A stretch of 64,000 bases of DNA from Listeria costaricensis (GCF_900183385.1 NZ_FXUT01000001.1:186001-250000); one strand, 5' to 3'. Numbered from the stretch's first letter, positions 41,688-51,274 are shown. Made by a program: numbers and translations. Notes: a model not told the origin generated them from the sequence alone.

Positions 41688-42611
41688 ATGGAAAAAGTAC
41701 TTGTTTTCGGGCATAAAAACCCAGATACAGATGCCATTTGTTCGGCGATTGCTTTTAGTGAATTAAAAAAAGCGGAAGGCTGGGAAATTGAGCCGGTTCG
41801 TCTTGGTGAACTGAATACAGAAACGGAATTCGTTTTGAAACATTTTGGTCAGGCGGTACCGCGTCTGGTTACGACTGTGGCGAATGAAGTGGCGACAGTT
41901 TGCTTGGTGGATCATAACGAAAGCCAGCAAAGTGCAGATGATATTAAAGATGTAACGGTACATACGGTTGTTGACCACCACCGGATTGCTAATTTTGAAA
42001 CGGCAGATCCACTTTACTACCGAGCTGAACCAGTTGGCTGTACGGCGACCATTTTAACCAAGCTGTATGCCGAAAAAGGTGTGGAAATTCCTAAAACTGT
42101 GGCAGGTCTGATGCTGTCTGCGATTGTTTCAGATACATTGCTTTTTAAATCACCAACATGCACGGCAGAAGATGTGGCGGCTGCTGAAAAATTAGCAGAA
42201 ATAGCTGCGGTCGACCTTGAAACATACGGAATGGACATGCTTCGCGCAGGGGCAGATGTCAGCAAGAAAACAGTTGCTGAACTACTTCTTGATGCCAAAG
42301 AATTCGATATGAACGGCAAAAAAGTAGAAATTGCGCAAATTAATGTCGTGGATGAAGCCGATGTGCTTAGCCGTCGTCAAGAAGTGGATGCAGTAATTGG
42401 GCAGACAATCCAAGATAAAGGACTTGATCTTTATTTGTTTGTCATCACTAATATCCTGACAAACGATTCAGTTGGACTTGCTTTCGGTCAAGAAACAGGT
42501 GCAGTAGAACGCGCTTATCAAGTACAGCTTGAAAATGGGCAAGCACCACTGGCCGGCGTCGTTTCTCGTAAAAAACAAGTTGTACCAGTTTTAACAGAGA
42601 TTTTTAATTAA
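41688..42611 (+). CDS. ppaC: Manganese-dependent inorganic pyrophosphatase
   Basis: This 307-residue family II pyrophosphatase of the DHH superfamily hydrolyses PPi. Metal motifs are [14 protein letters not shown] (8-21), VDHNE near 74 and the DHH at VVDHHRI near 96. The C-terminal DHHA2 domain ends [18 protein letters not shown] precedes ATG. It is followed by a terminator. Confidence 0.97.
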   Translation: MEKVLVFGHKNPDTDAICSAIAFSELKKAEGWEIEPVRLGELNTETEFVLKHFGQAVPRLVTTVANEVATVCLVDHNESQQSADDIKDVTVHTVVDHHRIANFETADPLYYRAEPVGCTATILTKLYAEKGVEIPKTVAGLMLSAIVSDTLLFKSPTCTAEDVAAAEKLAEIAAVDLETYGMDMLRAGADVSKKTVAELLLDAKEFDMNGKKVEIAQINVVDEADVLSRRQEVDAVIGQTIQDKGLDLYLFVITNILTNDSVGLAFGQETGAVERAYQVQLENGQAPLAGVVSRKKQVVPVLTEIFN

Positions 42612-42671
42612 AAAAGAGTGGCTGTCTTCTGTTGTGAAACAGTGATGACGGCATCGAAATAGCGTGTAGAA

Positions 42672-42698
42672 GGGGATTCTTTTCAGAGAATCCTTTTT
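42672..42698 (+). terminator. Intrinsic terminator after ppaC
   Basis: GGATTCT pairs with AGAATCC around TTTCAG, followed by TTTTT. Confidence 0.75.
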
Positions 42699-42814
42699 CT
42701 ATACCCATATTTTTGTACGAAGAAAATGGATGAATGAAATGTGGTGAGAGAATTGTTTGAAAATAGCTTTCCTGCAAGCATTTGGGAGAGCGTATTAAAA
42801 GTGGAGGCCAGAGC

Positions 42815-42964
42815 TTGCCGGAGAAAACGACGAAACATTGTTCGGCAGTCTCTGCTAATGGGACGACGTATCGACTAAATGGGGAAGATATTTTCATTCC
42901 CGATCGCATTTATTTGATAGAGCCTAGTGAGACCGTGGTGGCTCATTTGACGTCTGTCGAGTAA
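42815..42964 (+). CDS. Small unknown protein (49 residues)
   Basis: I do not recognise this gene. TTG 42815 follows GTGGAGG at 42801-42807 by seven bases and encodes MPEKTTKHCSAVSANGTT and on to residue 49. The C-terminal half alternates polar and hydrophobic residues (DIFIPDRIYLIEPSETVV), like a small beta protein. Its TAA is followed at once by the in-frame ATG of the next gene, with no separate ribosome-binding site. The pair may be coupled, or one gene split by a stop. A second, overlapping frame (42744-42878) is also open. Confidence 0.45.
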   Translation: MPEKTTKHCSAVSANGTTYRLNGEDIFIPDRIYLIEPSETVVAHLTSVE

Positions 42965-43318
42965 ATGATCTTGCATGCTATTTTTTCGCGAAGTTATGAT
43001 GGCTTTGTCAGGCAAAAACATCTGCATGTCCTGACAACGACTGATTTTCCAGAGTGGGCCAGGGCCATCCCGTATATCGTCAAGATTTGTGATGAATATG
43101 TGGTGGAGATTCTACAAATGGTCTATCAGGATTGGGCGAGGCGGGATACGACGCTTCTAAAAAAATTCTGCGCCACTAGTCAAAGCGTTTGTTACAGAAG
43201 CTACCAGCGAATGGTCAGTTATTGGAATGAGTACTATAGAAATGATTGCTTTAAATTTCAGAAGTATGTAGGACGAAAATTATTTATGGAATACTTTGGA
43301 ATGACACACAAAGGTTAG
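42965..43318 (+). CDS. Conserved-looking protein of unknown function (117 residues)
   Basis: This frame opens at ATG 42965 directly after the previous stop. The sequence is rich in aromatic residues and Arg (ILHAIFSRSYDGFVRQKHL; RMVSYWNEYYRND; YVGRKLFMEYFG), looks helical and soluble, and has no signal peptide. From memory it resembles small uncharacterised Firmicute proteins that share the YDGFVR and SYWNEYYR patterns, but I cannot name the family. It ends before a strong bidirectional terminator. Confidence 0.6.
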   Translation: MILHAIFSRSYDGFVRQKHLHVLTTTDFPEWARAIPYIVKICDEYVVEILQMVYQDWARRDTTLLKKFCATSQSVCYRSYQRMVSYWNEYYRNDCFKFQKYVGRKLFMEYFGMTHKG

Positions 43319-43329
43319 AGTAAGTAAAA

Positions 43330-43372
43330 AAGAAGCAACAGTCAGTTGGAAAGGTTGACTGTTGCTTCTTTT
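43330..43372. terminator. Bidirectional terminator before the TspO-family gene
   Basis: AGAAGCAACAGTCA pairs perfectly with TGACTGTTGCTTCT around an 11-base loop, between convergent genes. Confidence 0.85.
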
Positions 43373-44087
43373 ATGCTCTTTTACGCAAGCGAAACCAGTT
43401 GAGAAGAAAAAGTAGAATGGCTAAAACAAGTGCGGTTACAGCCACGCTTTCGCTCATTTTTTGATCACGTACGAAGATCCCGACAAATGCCCAGACAATT
43501 ACCAGTGGATAAAGAAGATCGTTTTTCTGATAACGAATGAAAAGTCCCAAGCAGAAGCCGAAAAATAGAAATAAAATCGCCCAACTCACTTCACTGATGC
43601 CAAGAAAATCCGGCTTTCCAATTGCGTGGAAGAAGTAGCTGATATTAGCTAAAAGTGCTACCGTGATCCAACCAATGTAAAGCGACAGCGGGGCAAGCCA
43701 TATGTAAGAACCTTGTGCCATTCGTCGCTCTGCCCGGTAAAAAAGTGCCAGCATGATGAGCAGTAATAACATGACCAAAATAGATGTTCCCACCCATTCA
43801 AAATGCCAAACAATGATCCATAAACTGTTGAGCAGGTTGGTTGCAATAAAGCAACTGGCAATCGGCCGTGTCAAACGCCTGTGCTGAATCGTGATCGCAA
43901 TCAACCAAATCAGTAAAGCCAGATAAATAAGACTCCAAATCGTGAACACGTAGCCGCTTGGTGTAAACAGTACCGGAAACTGATTGCTAATTTCACCTGT
44001 TGTCATTCCGTTGAGTGGTAAAATGTTGGCAAAAGCATTGATGGCGATCATTAGAAAGTACGTTAAGTACATCCATAAAATACGCAT
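43371..44087 (-). CDS. TspO/MBR-family membrane protein
   Basis: This 238-residue polytopic membrane protein resembles the TspO/MBR family as in Bacillus YtaB. The first span leads into FTPSGYVFTIWSLIYLALL, a typical Trp/Tyr-containing TspO signature, and about six to seven hydrophobic spans follow, more than the five of classic TspO. Ligands in this branch are unknown; family members bind tetrapyrroles or cholesterol-like molecules. ATG 44087 follows GGAGGTG. It is divergent from the zinc-uptake operon. Confidence 0.72.
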   Translation of the reverse strand: MRILWMYLTYFLMIAINAFANILPLNGMTTGEISNQFPVLFTPSGYVFTIWSLIYLALLIWLIAITIQHRRLTRPIASCFIATNLLNSLWIIVWHFEWVGTSILVMLLLLIMLALFYRAERRMAQGSYIWLAPLSLYIGWITVALLANISYFFHAIGKPDFLGISEVSWAILFLFFGFCLGLFIRYQKNDLLYPLVIVWAFVGIFVRDQKMSESVAVTALVLAILLFLLNWFRLRKRA

Positions 44088-44207
44088 TTCAAGTTACACC
44101 TCCTAAACGGTCCATTGCCTATTGTACAAAAAAATAATCGAATACGCAAAAACCATCCGATCTTCTTTCTAGTTTTCCACCTGTCACAAGCTTCAAACCT
44201 TTTTTAA

Positions 44208-44229
44208 CGAATAAGATTCATTCCGATTT
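44208..44229 (+). promoter_or_regulatory. Zur-type operator at the zurA promoter
   Basis: Read on the minus strand, this begins AAATCGGAATGAATC, matching about 15 of 20 positions of the Bacillus Zur consensus AAATCGTAATnATTACGATTT. The left half-site is nearly perfect and the right half is degenerate. It overlaps the -35 hexamer, where zinc-loaded ZurR would block RNA polymerase. Confidence 0.5.
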
Positions 44230-44255
44230 ACAAGTGACGCTTTTTTTACTATACT
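44227..44255 (+). promoter_or_regulatory. SigA promoter of zurA-zurM-zurR
   Basis: TTTACA at 44227-44232, a 17-base spacer and TATACT at 44250-44255, about 45 bases before zurA. Confidence 0.65.
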
Positions 44256-44301
44256 AGAAGGAGTGAAAAAGTGGCAGTAGCTGCTTTGGAGGAGAATGCG
44301 T

Positions 44302-45075
44302 ATGGCAGAATTAATCTCAGTAAATAATCTCTCTTTTCATTACGACAAAGAGGAAGTTTTAAAAAATATTCATTTATCAGTTGAAAAAGGTAGCTTTACA
44401 GGACTGATCGGGCCAAATGGTTCCGGAAAATCCACCTTGCTAAAATTGATTCTTGGGCTGTTAAAAATGCAGCAAGGGGAAATCACGATTTTTGGTCAGT
44501 CAAGTGATAAATTTAAGGAGTGGGAGCGGATTGGCTTTGTCTCCCAAAAGGCCAATGCGTTTAATTCCGCGTTCCCTGCTAGTGTGAAAGAAGTGGTTGC
44601 AAGTGGGCTGACAAAGAAAAAGGGGCTCTTCAAAATGTTAAATAAAGAAGATGAAGCCGTTATTCGTGAGACGCTTGCGATTGTTGGGATGGAGCGATTC
44701 TTAAAACGGAATATTGGCGAACTTTCAGGCGGACAGCAGCAGCGGGTCTTTATTGCACGCAGTCTCGTCAGTAGTCCCGATATGCTGATTTTAGATGAAC
44801 CGACTGTCGGTGTGGATATTGAAAATGTGCGCTCATTTTATGAACTATTGCAGAAGCTTCATCAGGAGCGAGGCTTGACCTTGCTACTTGTGACACATGA
44901 TCAGATTGCCATTAACCAATATATCGATCAGATCATCAGTATCAACCAGCGGATTTTGTTTGAAGGCTCCCGCCGCGACTACCAGCTATATCTAGAGGAA
45001 CGTGAAATCGAAGCGCGGGTCAAAGATAATGAAATGGGGGGCCAGCATTGTGATTGCCACACTGTTTCATTATGA
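44302..45075 (+). CDS. zurA: Zinc ABC transporter ATP-binding protein
   Basis: This 257-residue ATPase powers zinc import with ZurM. It has Walker A GPNGSGKST near 37, signature LSGGQQQR near 138, Walker B MLILDEPT and the H-loop VTHDQ. It ends with His/Cys residues (GGQHCDCHT). The start is ATG 44302, seven bases after GGAGGAG. Its 3' end overlaps zurM. No substrate-binding protein gene lies in this cluster. Confidence 0.92.
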   Translation: MAELISVNNLSFHYDKEEVLKNIHLSVEKGSFTGLIGPNGSGKSTLLKLILGLLKMQQGEITIFGQSSDKFKEWERIGFVSQKANAFNSAFPASVKEVVASGLTKKKGLFKMLNKEDEAVIRETLAIVGMERFLKRNIGELSGGQQQRVFIARSLVSSPDMLILDEPTVGVDIENVRSFYELLQKLHQERGLTLLLVTHDQIAINQYIDQIISINQRILFEGSRRDYQLYLEEREIEARVKDNEMGGQHCDCHTVSL

Positions 45076-45928
45076 TTTTATTCGCAATACGTTTATTGTC
45101 GGCTTTGTGATCGGTATCGTTGCACCACTACTGGGTAGCTTTATTGTCGTGCGCAAGCTATCCCTGATGGCCGATGCACTTAGCCATGTGACGCTGGGCG
45201 GAATTGCGGTCAGTCTCTTTTTGAGTAAGGTTTATCCGCCACTTGCCGCTTTAAATCCGCTTTATCTGGGTTTTGGCTTTGCGACGATTGGCTCCGTTTT
45301 GATGGAAAAATTGCGTTCTGTCTATAAACATTTTGAAGAATTAGCGATTCCGATCATTATGTCGGCGGGGATGGGGTTCTCTGTAATCTTTATCTCGCTT
45401 GCCAATGGCTTTAATACGGACTTGTTTAGTTACCTGTTTGGGAGTGTCAGTGCCGTCAGCCGTGCCGATATGATTACCATTGTTATTGTGGCACTCGTGG
45501 TATTTCTGGTTATTTTACTTTTATACAAGGAACTCTTTTTATTATCGTTCGACGAAGAGTATGCGCATGTTTCAGGACTTCGAGCAAAAACTTTTGATCT
45601 GATTTTTATGATTCTTGTTGCGCTTGTTATTGCTAGTTCGATGCGGATCGTAGGGATTTTGCTCGTTTCCAGCCTGATGACTTTACCAGTGGCAGCAGCG
45701 ATCCGGATTGCCAAAGGCTTTAAGCAGACGATTATTATTTCGATTATTTTTGGCGAGATTGCGGTTATGGGCGGTCTTGTGAGTGCCTATTATTTAAATT
45801 TAGCACCCGGCGGCACAATTGTTTTAATTTCTGTTTTGATTTTGGTGATGACCATTGTCTATCAAAAAATGGCATTAAAACGGGTGATTCGAAATCGAGG
45901 TGAAGAAAATGACACTATCAGCGAGTGA
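45050..45928 (+). CDS. zurM: Zinc ABC transporter permease
   Basis: This ABC-3 family permease (292 residues from GTG 45050) has eight to nine membrane spans and the motifs [15 protein letters not shown] and [15 protein letters not shown] 45050 follows GGGGGG by eight bases and gives an N-terminus ([15 protein letters not shown]) like ZnuB; ATG 45029 is an alternative. It overlaps zurA by 26 bases and the start of zurR by 20 bases, so the three are translated together. Confidence 0.9.
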   Translation: MIATLFHYDFIRNTFIVGFVIGIVAPLLGSFIVVRKLSLMADALSHVTLGGIAVSLFLSKVYPPLAALNPLYLGFGFATIGSVLMEKLRSVYKHFEELAIPIIMSAGMGFSVIFISLANGFNTDLFSYLFGSVSAVSRADMITIVIVALVVFLVILLLYKELFLLSFDEEYAHVSGLRAKTFDLIFMILVALVIASSMRIVGILLVSSLMTLPVAAAIRIAKGFKQTIIISIIFGEIAVMGGLVSAYYLNLAPGGTIVLISVLILVMTIVYQKMALKRVIRNRGEENDTISE

Positions 45929-46340
45929 AGCATTGCTCCAGATGAAAAAGAAAGGCTACAAATTTACGAATAAGCGGGAATTTCTAATCAATCTATTTGC
46001 ACAAAAAAATTGCTATTTAACAGCTAAAGATGTCCTTGAAAATATGAAAGATGATTTTCCCGGGATTAGTTTTGACACGATTTATCGTAACTTGTCACTA
46101 TTTGTAGAATTGGGGATTTTTGAGGAGACGGAACTTTCCGGTGAGAAAAATTTCCGCATGAGTTGTTCCCATGAGCATCATCACCATCACTTTATTTGCC
46201 TCAAGTGTGGTAAAACGAAGGAAATCATGATGTGCCCGATGGATTTTCTAAGTGAATCACTGCCGGGTTATGAGATTGATGGGCATAAATTTGAGGTTTA
46301 CGGTACCTGCCCGGATTGTTTGGCAGAAAGAGTCAGTTAA
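45909..46340 (+). CDS. zurR: Fur-family zinc uptake regulator ZurR
   Basis: This 143-residue repressor has a winged-helix DNA-binding half ([24 protein letters not shown]) and a metal half with [20 protein letters not shown] and a C-terminal CPDC pair that holds the structural zinc. The His-rich stretch marks the Zur rather than Fur or PerR branch. ATG 45909 follows AGGTGAAG; GTG 45900 is within the ribosome-binding site. It probably represses its own operon through the site at 44208-44229. Confidence 0.92.
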   Translation: MTLSASEALLQMKKKGYKFTNKREFLINLFAQKNCYLTAKDVLENMKDDFPGISFDTIYRNLSLFVELGIFEETELSGEKNFRMSCSHEHHHHHFICLKCGKTKEIMMCPMDFLSESLPGYEIDGHKFEVYGTCPDCLAERVS

Positions 46341-46343
46341 ATG

Positions 46344-46373
46344 AAGATGCATCTTCCCGGGTGCATCTTTTTT
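46344..46373 (+). terminator. Intrinsic terminator after zurR
   Basis: AAGATGCA pairs with TGCATCTT around a ten-base loop, followed by T residues. Confidence 0.78.
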
Positions 46374-46392
46374 CATAGAGGAGGAAAATAAA

Positions 46393-47013
46393 ATGAGAAA
46401 ACCCGTTTTACATATTGAAGAGGAACGAATTGGAGAAACACTGGCTGCAAATGCTATTGAACCAGAAACAGCCTATAAAAACTGCCACTTTGAAGGACGC
46501 TATGATCTGCCTAAAATGCGGGAGGTTCGTTTCCAAAGCTGCACATTTGATGGGCTTCATTGGAAAGGGCTGGAACTTTTAGACATTGAATTTTCAGGGA
46601 TCGATTTTTCAGGTGTGGAGTTTGAAGAGGTGGTCAGTTATCGAACGGAATTTAATAATTGTAAACTAACGGGGGCGAATTTTATCCAGAGCTTGCTGGT
46701 TGATACAGCTTTTATTGAGACGCGGCTTGAAAGTAGCAATTTTTCTTTATGTAAAATCAGAGATAGTTTATTTCAGCGTTCCAACTTAAAAGAAATCTTT
46801 TTTCAGGAGGTGGCTTTTAAAAAGACCGAATTTGATACGGTGGAACTGGATGGGGCTGATTTTTCGGATACCAATTTGGCACAGCTGGATCTTACAAAGG
46901 CAGAATTTGATTGGCTGATTTTTAGTCCGAAGTTATTAAAAGGACTTAAAATTCGTCCTGATCAGGCGGCGGGGATTGTCATTCAATTTGGTGTCAAAAT
47001 CAGTGAATCTTAA
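46393..47013 (+). CDS. Pentapeptide-repeat protein
   Basis: This 206-residue protein is built of A(D/N)LxF-like five-residue repeats, for example LDIEFSGIDFSGVEFEEV, CKLTGANFIQS, NFSLCKIRDSLF and ELDGADFSDTNLAQLDL, which fold as a right-handed quadrilateral beta-helix. Members include Qnr/MfpA proteins that mimic DNA and shield gyrase, but many have no known role. It has no signal peptide. The ATG follows GAGGAGG. Quinolone protection is possible but cannot be judged from the sequence. Confidence 0.82.
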   Translation: MRKPVLHIEEERIGETLAANAIEPETAYKNCHFEGRYDLPKMREVRFQSCTFDGLHWKGLELLDIEFSGIDFSGVEFEEVVSYRTEFNNCKLTGANFIQSLLVDTAFIETRLESSNFSLCKIRDSLFQRSNLKEIFFQEVAFKKTEFDTVELDGADFSDTNLAQLDLTKAEFDWLIFSPKLLKGLKIRPDQAAGIVIQFGVKISES

Positions 47014-47119
47014 AACTTTCTCGGTTTGTTCATAGTTCGTTCACAAACTCTTCTCACTATCGCCAAATCTTTTCTTTATGATTAATCTTGTAGACGAGAG
47101 AAGGAGAGGACAAGAACGA

Positions 47120-48007
47120 ATGAACTTTAAAAAAACCATCGCGGCCGGAGCAATTGGCCTAACCTTAGTACTAGCAGGATGCGGCTCTTCCGCCGTAGTG
47201 AAAACCGATGCAGGAAATGTAACCGAAAATGAACTGTACGAAGCCATGAAAGCTGATTACGGGGAAAGCACGGTGCAGCAGCTGACAATCGAAAAAGTGT
47301 TGAGTGATAAATATGAGGTAACAAATAAAGAAGTCAATGCCGAATACAAGAAATACGAGGAACAATACGGTGATAGTTTTGAAAGCGTCCTAGCCTCGAG
47401 CAATTTGACGGAGGATAGTTTTAAAGACAATATTCGTTATAACCTGCTGATTCAAAAGGCCACAGAAGCGAATATGGATGTCAGCGAGAAGAAATTGAAG
47501 AAATACTATAAGAACACATGGGAACCGGATATCACAGTCCGCCATATTCTGGTCGACGATGAAGATACAGCAAAAGAAGTCCAAGAAAAGCTAAATAATG
47601 GTGAAAAATTCACTGATTTAGCAGAAGAATACTCGACGGATACAACGTCTGCCTCAAACGGTGGCTTGCTTGATCCATTTGGCCCTGGTGAAATGGATGA
47701 GGCATTTGAAGAAGCTGCCTATGCACTTGAAAATGAAGGCGATGTTAGTGATATCGTGCAAAGCTCATATGGTTATCACCTTATCCAGTTAGTAGATAAG
47801 CCTGAGAAGAAAAGTTATAACAAAGTGAAGGATGAAGTGAAACAGTCGTACATTGATTCCAAAATGACAACTGAAAATATGACAGCTGCTATTACAAAAG
47901 AACTAAAAGCTGCCAATGTTGAAATTAAAGACAGTGACCTGCAAGATGCTTTATCCAGCTATCTTGGTACAACTTCTACAAGCTCAAGCGATTCCACAAC
48001 TGAATAA
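47120..48007 (+). CDS. prsA: PrsA-type foldase lipoprotein
   Basis: PrsA folds secreted proteins outside the membrane. The 295 residues have a lipoprotein signal with lipobox LAGC (Cys about 23), a SurA-like N-terminal region, the parvulin PPIase domain (VRHILVDDEDTA; DLAEEYSTDTTSASNGG; SSYGYHLIQL) and a Ser/Thr-rich tail. Start ATG 47120 is preceded by GAAGGAGAGG. Listeria has two PrsA proteins; the position beside ispG and the zur genes suggests the PrsA1 type, which is inference. Confidence 0.92.
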   Translation: MNFKKTIAAGAIGLTLVLAGCGSSAVVKTDAGNVTENELYEAMKADYGESTVQQLTIEKVLSDKYEVTNKEVNAEYKKYEEQYGDSFESVLASSNLTEDSFKDNIRYNLLIQKATEANMDVSEKKLKKYYKNTWEPDITVRHILVDDEDTAKEVQEKLNNGEKFTDLAEEYSTDTTSASNGGLLDPFGPGEMDEAFEEAAYALENEGDVSDIVQSSYGYHLIQLVDKPEKKSYNKVKDEVKQSYIDSKMTTENMTAAITKELKAANVEIKDSDLQDALSSYLGTTSTSSSDSTTE

Positions 48008-48017
48008 GTTTTTGATA

Positions 48018-48090
48018 AAAAGAAAAGACGAGACCCGGAATAATCTCCTAAACACACACACGCTCCTGGGTTTCGTCTTTTCTTTCTTTA
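48018..48090 (+). terminator. Intrinsic terminator after prsA
   Basis: AGAAAAGACGAGACCC pairs with GGGTTTCGTCTTTTCT around a loop of about 31 bases. Confidence 0.8.
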
Positions 48091-48144
48091 TTTTACAGAA
48101 ATAGTTGAACAATAGCTATGAAAAACACACCAAAATTTTTGGCA

Positions 48145-48182
48145 CAAAAAGAGCGCAGTTTTTTGATTCTGCGCTCTTTTCT
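48145..48182 (-). terminator. Intrinsic terminator of ispG
   Basis: On the minus strand AAAGAGCGCAG pairs with CTGCGCTCTTT, followed by T residues just after the ispG stop. Confidence 0.85.
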
Positions 48183-48189
48183 AATGGGA

Positions 48190-49293
48190 TTAGTCCACTA
48201 AGCCAGCTTCTTGTTTGGCAAAATAAGCTTCTGCCAGTAAATCGATTTCTTTCTTTAATTCGTCCACCATGATGGCTTCCGGTACTTTTCGGACAATTTT
48301 GCCATCACGGAAAAGTAAGCCTTCACCATTTGCACCGGCAATGCCAATGTCTGCTTCTCTGGCTTCCCCAGGTCCGTTTACCGCGCAGCCTAAGACAGCC
48401 ACTTTAATGGGCGCCTTGATGGATGAAATATACGCCTCCACTTCATTGGCAATGCTGATCAAATCGATCTCAATCCGGCCGCATGTGGGGCAGGAGATCA
48501 GGGTGGCCGCATTGGAAGCCAGTCCGAATGACTTCAGAAGTTCCCGCGCTACTTTGATTTCCTCGACAGGATCGGCACTTAATGAAACACGTAGCGTATT
48601 GCCGATTCCCAGACTCAAAATAGCGCCAAGGCCTGCTGCACTTTTAATGCCGCCTGCAAACTGTGTACCCGATTCCGTAATTCCAAGATGAAGCGGGTAG
48701 TCAAAGGCACGACTGGCTTTGTCATAGGCTTCGATGGCAAGGTTCACGTCGGAAGCTTTCAGCGAAACAATAATATCATGAAAATCCAGTTCTTCTAAAA
48801 TTTGTATATGATGCAAGGCACTTTCAACCATTCCATCAGCTGTTGGATAGCCATATTTTTGAATGATTTTTTTCTCCAAGCTGCCGGCATTGACGCCGAT
48901 TCGAATAGGGATTCCTTTAGCTTTGGCCGCACTCACGACCTTTTCCACACGCTCTTTCCGGCCAATATTTCCGGGATTAATTCGGATTTTATCAACCCCA
49001 GCTTCAATGGCTTTTAGTGCCAGACGATAATCAAAATGAATATCTGCCACAAGAGGAATATGAATCTGCCGTTTGATATCTGCCAGTGCATTCGCTGCAC
49101 GTTCGTCAGGGCAGGCCACTCGGACGATCTGACATCCGGCTTCCTCTAACCGTAAAATTTCGGCAACAGTCGCTTCAACGTCGTGCGTTTTGGTTGTGGT
49201 CATGCTTTGAATGAAAAGTTCATTACTTCCACCAATTGTTAAATTTCCTACTTTAATAGGGCGGGTTTTTGTTCGTTGCGTTCGTTCCTTCAA
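48190..49293 (-). CDS. ispG: 4-hydroxy-3-methylbut-2-enyl diphosphate synthase (flavodoxin)
   Basis: IspG makes HMBPP in the MEP pathway using a 4Fe-4S cluster. The 367 residues have an N-terminal TIM barrel ([22 protein letters not shown]) and C-terminal cluster motifs SCPTCGR and [13 protein letters not shown]. On the minus strand TTG 49293 lies eight bases after AAAGGAG, and the upstream GTG 49302 falls inside that site. The substrate passes to IspH at 38246-39241. Confidence 0.96.
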   Translation of the reverse strand: MKERTQRTKTRPIKVGNLTIGGSNELFIQSMTTTKTHDVEATVAEILRLEEAGCQIVRVACPDERAANALADIKRQIHIPLVADIHFDYRLALKAIEAGVDKIRINPGNIGRKERVEKVVSAAKAKGIPIRIGVNAGSLEKKIIQKYGYPTADGMVESALHHIQILEELDFHDIIVSLKASDVNLAIEAYDKASRAFDYPLHLGITESGTQFAGGIKSAAGLGAILSLGIGNTLRVSLSADPVEEIKVARELLKSFGLASNAATLISCPTCGRIEIDLISIANEVEAYISSIKAPIKVAVLGCAVNGPGEAREADIGIAGANGEGLLFRDGKIVRKVPEAIMVDELKKEIDLLAEAYFAKQEAGLVD

Positions 49294-49385
49294 GGAAATC
49301 ACTCCTTTAAGTTCATCTAGTATCTAAATTATCATATCACTAAACATGCATGAAAGCACGGCTTCTCTTGATTAGAAATTGCTTA

Positions 49386-49415
49386 GAAAAAACCGCTACC
49401 TGAGAAAGTAGCGGT
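49386..49415 (-). terminator. Intrinsic terminator after the DUF1189 gene
   Basis: On the minus strand ACCGCTAC pairs with GTAGCGGT around an eight-base loop, followed by TTTTTT. Confidence 0.8.
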
Positions 49416-50206
49416 CAAGATGCAGCCTGTTTCGGCGGTTGGATCGTGCGAATCGCCAAGAATAGGACGATCATGCTAACGACCATATTGATCTCCATGC
49501 CAAATGGTACAGCGACTTGCAGCCATTCCATAATCATTGTAAATGTAACAGCCAAAGTAATACTGTAAGTGGCCATCATCCAGTTTTCTCTGTAAGAAAC
49601 GCCGCCACGACCGAAGCCAGTTAAGATGTAACCGAACAGGCCGTAAATAGCAATGCGGAAGAAGGCAGCACCTAATGTAAATAAGAACAGCACGAATAAA
49701 ATCAGTGGAATAAAGTAACGCGACAAGTCCTCAATTGTCTGATAAGTGGACACGAGGTCTGCCTTGCTTGAAATGCCAGCCGTCTGATAGGAAACAGTTT
49801 GCGAATAGCCGCCAGCTGTAATATAAATGCTGTCTGAAAGAAGCGCGACGGCCCCATCATAAGGACCAATTTTGTTATCGACATCATCGGCATCAAGCGT
49901 ACCAGAAGGATCAAAAAATAAATGCAGACTGCCTTCATCGATTGTCACCGGCAGATCATCTTTTTTATTTGTTGCCTCAAGTTTACCGTTTTTTACAGTA
50001 AAGTCAGGAATTTCCTTTTCAATGGTCTCTTTGCCGACTTTTAAAGCATCATTAGATGACACTGTTGTAAAATAAGCAAGCGGCAAAAAGGCAACGAAAC
50101 TCAGAACGATGATGTAAACAATGCTCTGACTGATTTTACCTTTGCGAAACTTGGCGATATCGGGAGGAGAATAAAGGCTCTTCCAGAAACGCTTAAAAAT
50201 ATTCAT
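49415..50206 (-). CDS. DUF1189-family membrane protein
   Basis: This 263-residue protein begins MNIFKRFWKSLYSPPDIAKF, the hallmark of DUF1189. It has one span near 28-48, an outer loop of about 115 residues, and four C-terminal spans (about 165-255). The outer loop has LHLFFDPSGTL and other short beta-like stretches. The function is unknown; Bacillus and Listeria homologues resemble maltodextrin-utilisation annotations (YvdJ) without direct proof. It is on the minus strand, divergent from sodA. Confidence 0.8.
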   Translation of the reverse strand: MNIFKRFWKSLYSPPDIAKFRKGKISQSIVYIIVLSFVAFLPLAYFTTVSSNDALKVGKETIEKEIPDFTVKNGKLEATNKKDDLPVTIDEGSLHLFFDPSGTLDADDVDNKIGPYDGAVALLSDSIYITAGGYSQTVSYQTAGISSKADLVSTYQTIEDLSRYFIPLILFVLFLFTLGAAFFRIAIYGLFGYILTGFGRGGVSYRENWMMATYSITLAVTFTMIMEWLQVAVPFGMEINMVVSMIVLFLAIRTIQPPKQAAS

Positions 50207-50502
50207 TCTTCGTCATGCACCTCACAATTATGGTTTAAAAATATTGAGAACGGGAAAAAGAATACGGATGCCGCATTCATGACATTCACTTTTTTATCAT
50301 AGCTTGAAATGCTGTTAAAAGCAATGGAGACTACCTGTATAAGCAGAAAATTTGAAACGTGATTTGTTCCGTGGTAGTCTAAAAGAAGTAAGAGATGAAC
50401 GAGTTGTAGGCCTCGCTTCTAGTACAATAGTTGCGGTATGCGCGTGCTTCTTGGCGGTTTCTTTTACAGCAATCATTTTCAAAAAACAAGGAGGAATTTT
50501 TA

Positions 50503-51111
50503 ATGACTTACGAATTACCAAAATTAGCTTATACGTACGATGCCTTGGAACCAAACTTTGACAAAGAAACGATGGAAATCCACTATACAAAGCACCATAA
50601 TACTTATGTGACAAAATTAAACGATGCGCTAAAAGGTCACGATGATTTAGCAAGTAAACCGGTAGAAGAATTGATCAGTGACTTGAACCAAGTGCCGGAG
50701 GATATCCGCACAGCTGTTCGTAACAATGGCGGCGGTCATGCCAACCACACATTATTCTGGTCAATCTTGAGTCCAAATGGTGGCGGGGAACCAACTGGCG
50801 CTCTAAAAGAAGCAATCGACAGTACTTTTGGAAGCTTTGATGCTTTCAAAGAAAAATTTGCTGCAGCAGCGGCAGCTCGTTTTGGCTCTGGCTGGGCATG
50901 GCTGATCTTAAAAGATGGCAAGCTTGAAATCATTAGCACACCAAACCAAGATTCACCGCTTTCAGATGGTGCTTTCCCAGTTCTAGGTCTAGATGTTTGG
51001 GAACATGCCTACTATTTGAAATTCCAAAATCGTCGTCCAGAATACATTGATACTTTCTGGAATGTGATTGATTGGGATACAGTTGGTAAACGTTACGACG
51101 AAGCCAAATAA
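50503..51111 (+). CDS. sodA: Superoxide dismutase (Mn/Fe family)
   Basis: This enzyme removes superoxide. The 202 residues have all metal ligands: [10 protein letters not shown] (His27), NHTLFW (His81 region), and DVWEHAYY (Asp and His near 163-167). The Gln in NQDSPL and the GGGHANH context favour manganese. ATG 50503 lies about eight bases after AAGGAGG; upstream in-frame codons are not supported. It is intact and of normal length. Confidence 0.97.
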   Translation: MTYELPKLAYTYDALEPNFDKETMEIHYTKHHNTYVTKLNDALKGHDDLASKPVEELISDLNQVPEDIRTAVRNNGGGHANHTLFWSILSPNGGGEPTGALKEAIDSTFGSFDAFKEKFAAAAAARFGSGWAWLILKDGKLEIISTPNQDSPLSDGAFPVLGLDVWEHAYYLKFQNRRPEYIDTFWNVIDWDTVGKRYDEAK

Positions 51112-51124
51112 TCGAACAAGCAAG

Positions 51125-51159
51125 AAGTCTGTCTTTCACTTTGGAGGCAGGCTTTTTTT
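51125..51159 (+). terminator. Intrinsic terminator after sodA
   Basis: AAGTCTGTCT pairs with AGGCAGGCTT (G-U pairs included), followed by a T-run. Confidence 0.78.
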
Positions 51160-51274
51160 AATTCTTTAGTATATCTTAAACTTCTAGTGAAATTTCTTCC
51201 CTTTAAACGGTGGAAATACAGGCGGTTTTCGGCTACAATAAAAAGGAGCAAACTAAAGAAAGGGTTCGTTGTGT

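Noticed and set aside
46144-46200. Histidine repeat as a vector tag or contamination
   Set aside because: The His run in zurR is a normal feature of Zur proteins and sits within an intact gene.
46393-47013. Pentapeptide protein as a definite quinolone-resistance gene
   Set aside because: The repeat fold is shared by many unrelated proteins; nothing in the sequence shows gyrase binding.
48269-48691. Plus-strand open frame (140 codons) opposite ispG
   Set aside because: Fully inside ispG, which is conserved and complete.
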